A DNA stretch of 38,053 bases from Chitiniphilus eburneus (GTDB lineage Bacteria > Pseudomonadota > Gammaproteobacteria > Burkholderiales > Chitinibacteraceae), in the NCBI RefSeq assembly GCF_005048205.1, contig NZ_SUMF01000034.1, positions 1 to 38,053 on the forward strand, given 5' to 3'. Numbering within the stretch: the first letter of the stretch is position 1; every line of letters begins with the position of its first letter. Below the pieces are notes generated by a model. That model did no database searches and had not been told where the DNA came from. It worked only from the letters and a program-made list of their open reading frames with translations. The translations under genes and the position numbers were made by a program. Shown piece after piece: positions 35,206 to 38,053 of this stretch.

Positions 35206-35930
35206 CATGCGTGCGCGTCGCGCGGCGCCAGGCACAGCGACAGCACGTGCTCGGCGTTCCAGGCCGCCTGTGCCGCTACCTCCGTGCCGGCGGGCAGGCC
35301 GGGCGCCAGGTCCGCGTTCAGGCGCAGGCGGGCGATGCCTTGCCCGGGCGCGAAGGCATGCAGCGTGGCGTCCTCGAAGCCGAAGTAGCGCCCCACCTGC
35401 GGGTACAGCGCCTTGAACAGTGCTTCCTTGAGCGAAAACACCAGCGTGAACCACAGGCCCGGCGCCAGGCCCAGCGTCTCGCCCAGTTGCCATTCCCCGG
35501 CGTGGCCGATCTGCTCGCGCAAGGGCGCGGCGCGCTCGGGCGGGATCAGGCGTTCCAGGTCCAGCCCGATCCCCCGATAGGCCGTCGCCTGCGCCACGAT
35601 GGCCGCCGCGCAGCCTTTGCTGTGGCTGATCGAGCCGACCCAGCCCGTGGGCCAGCACGGCGCGCGGTCGTCGCCGATGGGCAGCTCGAACGGGCCGGCA
35701 TGGCCGGCCTGGGCCAGTGCGGCTCGCGCGCAGTCGCGCCCGCTCAGGAACTCCACCTTGCGCTTCAGCACCGCGTGCGCCAGCGATGGCGGCAGCGCCA
35801 GGCCGCTGTCGAGCAGGGCGTCCAGTTGCGTGTCGTCCACCTGGAACGGGCGGGAAACGAGGGCGAGATCGGCGGGCAGGTGCGGCAGGCGGGGCAGCAT
35901 GGCAAGGGCGGTGGGCAATGGGCGACCCAT
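35205..35930 (-). CDS. 4'-phosphopantetheinyl transferase (EntD/Sfp type)
   Basis: 241 residues. It transfers 4'-phosphopantetheine from CoA to a serine of carrier proteins, activating non-ribosomal peptide or polyketide synthases. Motifs in order: WVGSISHS (97-104), the magnesium-binding GLDLE with D124 and E126, and SLKEALFK (166-173). Length fits EntD/PcpS-like enzymes. The ATG at 35930 was chosen over upstream frame extension and over the ATG at 35900. It diverges from the siderophore genes across a Fur box, so activation of a siderophore synthetase is a reasonable inference; no such synthetase is in the window. Confidence 0.88.
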   Translation of the reverse strand: MGRPLPTALAMLPRLPHLPADLALVSRPFQVDDTQLDALLDSGLALPPSLAHAVLKRKVEFLSGRDCARAALAQAGHAGPFELPIGDDRAPCWPTGWVGSISHSKGCAAAIVAQATAYRGIGLDLERLIPPERAAPLREQIGHAGEWQLGETLGLAPGLWFTLVFSLKEALFKALYPQVGRYFGFEDATLHAFAPGQGIARLRLNADLAPGLPAGTEVAAQAAWNAEHVLSLCLAPRDAHA

Positions 35931-36048
35931 GTTATGCAAATCGCGCGGGCGGCGATAGCCGCCGCGGCGCATCGACCCCCAGCCCCGGATCGCGTGGCGC
36001 CGTTGTTGTCCCGGCTTGCCCGATGGCACTTTGTCGGGTGCGTTGCGG

Positions 36049-36079
36049 TTGTTTGCCTTAATGGGAACCATTATCATTT
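36049..36079. promoter_or_regulatory. Fur box overlapping a sigma-70-like promoter
   Basis: On the minus strand GATAATGGTTCCCATTAAG (36075-36057) matches the 19-bp Fur consensus GATAATGATAATCATTATC at 13 of 19 positions, including the whole first GATAATG and the CATTA. On the plus strand TTGTTT (36049-36054), a 17-nt spacer and TATCAT (36072-36077) form a promoter whose spacer and -10 are covered by the Fur site. That is the classic repression geometry. Transcription would start near 36084. The box lies between the PPTase and siderophore genes and may control both. Confidence 0.72.
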
Positions 36080-36223
36080 GTGCGCGTAGCAGTGTCCCGG
36101 CTCGCGTCGCCGCCCCGACCTTGCGCCCGGCTTTGTCGCCGTCGCGTCCCGCCGCCCCCGTTTACCGATTTCCACCGCGCCGTCGATCCGGCCGGTGGCC
36201 GCCGCATTGCCAGAGGAGTTCCC

Positions 36224-37057
36224 ATGAGCGATACCGCCCCCCCGCGCTGGACGCCCCCCCGCCGCCTCCAGGTGCGGCATACCCGGGCGATTGGCCGCCA
36301 TCTGTGCCGCGTGACCTTCGGCGGGCCGGACCTGGCCGGCTTTCCCGAAGGCAGCGGCGGCCTGCATATCAAGCTGTTCTTCCCGCACGATGGAGAGGCC
36401 ACGCCGCTGATGCCCGAGCTGGGCCCGGATGGGCCGGTCTGGCCGGAAGGCCGGCGCCCGATCACGCGCACCTATACCGTGCGGCAGTACGACCCGGCCA
36501 CGCAGCAACTGGACGTGGATTTCGTGCTGCACGGCGACAACGGCCCGGCCTCGCGCTGGGCCAGCCGCGCGCAGCCGGGCGACGTGCTCGGCCTGGCCGG
36601 CCCCGGGGCGACCGTGCCGTATACCCCCGGTGCCCAGTGGTTTCTGTTCGCCGGCGACCTGTCGTCGCTGCCCGCGATTTCCGCCGTGCTGGAGCGGCTG
36701 CCGCCCGACGCGCGCGGCGTGGCGCTGATCGAGGTGCCGGACGACGCCGACCGGCACGCGGTGCGTCACCCCGAAGGGATCGCGCTGCGCTGGCTGGTGC
36801 GCCAGGGGCCGGCCGAGGGCAGCACGCTGCTGCTGGACGCGATCCGCGCCTTGTCGTGGCCGGCGCCGGATACGGCGCTGTCGGCCACCGTTGCCGGGGA
36901 AAGCGGCGCGGTGGTGGCGATCCGCGCCCACCTGCTGCGCGAACGCGGCATCGCGCGGCGCGCGCTGTACGCCGTGCCGTACTGGCGCGCCGGCCAGGAC
37001 GAAGAAACGTATCACCAGGAACGCCACCGCATCATGGATGAAGAGGAATCCGCATGA
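36224..37057 (+). CDS. Siderophore-interacting protein (ferric-siderophore reductase, ViuB/YqjH-like)
   Basis: 277 residues. FAD-dependent, NAD(P)H-using reductases of this family release iron from imported ferric siderophores in the cytoplasm. The FAD motif is RTYTVRQYD, with VDFVLHGDNGPASRWA and the NAD(P)-domain start WFLFAGDLSSLPAISAVLE. The C-terminal YWRAGQDEETYHQERH is typical. AGAGGAG is 5 nt upstream of the ATG. It shares ATGA with the following binding-protein gene (overlap 4 nt). Confidence 0.92.
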   Translation: MSDTAPPRWTPPRRLQVRHTRAIGRHLCRVTFGGPDLAGFPEGSGGLHIKLFFPHDGEATPLMPELGPDGPVWPEGRRPITRTYTVRQYDPATQQLDVDFVLHGDNGPASRWASRAQPGDVLGLAGPGATVPYTPGAQWFLFAGDLSSLPAISAVLERLPPDARGVALIEVPDDADRHAVRHPEGIALRWLVRQGPAEGSTLLLDAIRALSWPAPDTALSATVAGESGAVVAIRAHLLRERGIARRALYAVPYWRAGQDEETYHQERHRIMDEEESA

Positions 37058-38037
37058 CCGTCGCCCGCTGCCTAGTCTCGTTGACTTTCGCCCTGCTGCT
37101 CGCCGCCTGCGGCAAGGCCGAGAATGCCGCCGTCGCCTCCGCCCCGGGCGATGCCACCGCCTCGCAGCCGGTGGCGGCGACGCGGCAGGTGACCGATGCC
37201 GCTGGCCAGGAACTGGCCGTGCCGATCCACCCGGAGCGGGTGATCGTGCTGTCGGAAAACGACCTGGACATCGCGCTGGCGCTGGGGATCACGCCGGTGG
37301 GCACCACCAATGGCCGTGGCCAGAGCGCGCCGCCGTCGTACCTGGGCGAACTGACTGCCGGCATCGAAGGCATCGGCGGCTTCGGTCAGCCGAGCATGGA
37401 TCGCGTGGTCGCGTTGCGGCCCGACCTGATCCTGGCCGGTGGCAACGGCGACCCGCAGGTCCTGGCGCAACTGGGCCGGATCGCGCCGACGATGGTGACG
37501 GTGAAGCGGGGCGAGCCGTGGCAGGACAGCATGCGCCGCGTGGCCGATGCGCTCGGTCGGCGGGCGCAGGCCGATGCCTTCCTCGAGGATTACCAGCAGC
37601 GTGTGGAGGCGCTGCGCGCCCGGCTGGGCGAGCGCGCCACCACCACGGTCAGCATCGTGCGCTGGACGCCGCAAGGCCCGGTCTACATGCTGGGCGACGC
37701 TTTCGCCGGCCGCGTGGCGCAGGACCTGGGCATGACCCGGCCCCTGGCGCAGCGCCAGCCCGGCGTCGGCCACGCTGCGCCGCTCTCGCGCGAGGCGCTG
37801 GGCGATATCGATGCCGACTGGCTGTTCATCGGGGCCTTCGTCAACGGCAAGGGCGAACAGGCTGAGCTGGCCCGCCTGATGAAGGAGCCGGAATTCCGCG
37901 AGCTGAAAGCCGCCCGTGCTGGGCAGGTGCGCGAAGTGGATGCCGCGCTGTGGACCAGCGTTGGCGGTCCGCTTGCCGCGCGCCAGGTGCTGCGCGAGAT
38001 CGAGACCGCCATGCTCGACGCGCCCGGCGCGCAATGA
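37054..38037 (+). CDS. Iron-siderophore ABC transporter substrate-binding lipoprotein
   Basis: 327 residues. The signal peptide ends in lipobox LAAC (C19), so it is a lipoprotein, which is common for such binding proteins. The class III binding-protein fold (FecB/FepB/FhuD family) shows HPERVIVLSENDLDIALALGI, RVVALRPDLILAGGNGD, a long linking helix and DADWLFIGAFVNGKG. It would deliver a ferric siderophore to an inner-membrane permease. Translation is coupled to the reductase gene (ATGA), and another start codon overlaps its stop. Confidence 0.92.
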   Translation: MTVARCLVSLTFALLLAACGKAENAAVASAPGDATASQPVAATRQVTDAAGQELAVPIHPERVIVLSENDLDIALALGITPVGTTNGRGQSAPPSYLGELTAGIEGIGGFGQPSMDRVVALRPDLILAGGNGDPQVLAQLGRIAPTMVTVKRGEPWQDSMRRVADALGRRAQADAFLEDYQQRVEALRARLGERATTTVSIVRWTPQGPVYMLGDAFAGRVAQDLGMTRPLAQRQPGVGHAAPLSREALGDIDADWLFIGAFVNGKGEQAELARLMKEPEFRELKAARAGQVREVDAALWTSVGGPLAARQVLREIETAMLDAPGAQ

Positions 38038-38053
38038 GCATGCGGCACGCGCC
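38034..38053 (+). CDS. Start of a following gene, truncated by window end
   Basis: An ATG overlaps the stop codon of the binding-protein gene as ATGA, with a second in-frame ATG at 38040. Only six codons are visible. In this type of operon the next gene is often a FecCD-type permease, but nothing in the bases shown proves that. Confidence 0.35.

Overview
The window reads as chromosomal DNA of a GC-rich, flagellated betaproteobacterium. Gene content and protein style (fleSR-fliEFGHIJ order, CheZ, CheV, ArfB, TrhP, RoxA-type cupin, CysI plus DUF934) fit the order Neisseriales (Chromobacterium/Chitiniphilus-like); this placement is inferred from recognised families, without any search. No tRNA, rRNA, IS element, prophage or CRISPR array was seen.

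Layout. 1-2.6 kb: the end of a TPR/glycosyltransferase-like gene, msrB and a small lipoprotein, closed by a perfectly palindromic bidirectional terminator. 2.65-9.1 kb (minus strand): a chemotaxis operon cheV-cheV-cheY-cheZ-cheA followed by a degenerate EAL-HDOD protein. 9.3-21.1 kb (plus strand): a flagellar regulatory and export block. It holds a FleS/FlrB-like kinase, a STAS anti-anti-sigma protein, a REC-PP2C-HATPase protein (HsbA/HsbR-like partner-switching pair), a receiver-less CheB, a FleR/FlrC-like sigma-54 activator, then a near-consensus sigma-54 promoter and fliEFGHIJ. 21.1-24.3 kb (minus): a GNAT acetyltransferase translationally coupled to pepN. 24.5-26.9 kb: the sulfite reductase hemoprotein with its DUF934 partner, then a terminator. 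27.1-27.6 kb: an orphan I9-propeptide-like lipoprotein and an imperfect inverted-repeat element. 27.7-29.7 kb (minus): fadH with a PsrA-type palindrome upstream. 29.8-30.4 kb: a 0.6-kb intergenic array of degenerate ~113-140 bp repeats, each with a DnaA-box-like sequence. 30.5-32.3 kb: trhP and arfB. 32.3-33.9 kb (minus): an unknown gene overlapping a RoxA-like ribosomal hydroxylase. 34.0-35.1 kb: a peroxiredoxin homologue lacking its peroxidatic cysteine, and slyD. 35.2-38.05 kb: a Sfp/EntD-type phosphopantetheinyl transferase, a Fur box overlapping a promoter, a siderophore-interacting reductase, a siderophore-binding lipoprotein and the first codons of a next gene.

How the genes work together. 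CheA, CheY, CheZ and the two CheV proteins control the flagellar motor whose MS-ring (FliF), rotor (FliG), rod adaptor (FliE) and export ATPase complex (FliHIJ) are encoded next door. The FleS/FleR-like pair is the obvious activator of the sigma-54 promoter before fliE. The STAS and HsbR-like proteins, set between kinase and regulator, suggest that a partner switch also feeds into motility control. The right end is an iron-uptake locus under probable Fur control.

The least explained structure is the repeat array between fadH and trhP. Four units share a TTGAAG box, a TGTGGAT box and a 15-nt GCCTA-N5-TGGGC box with near-fixed spacing.
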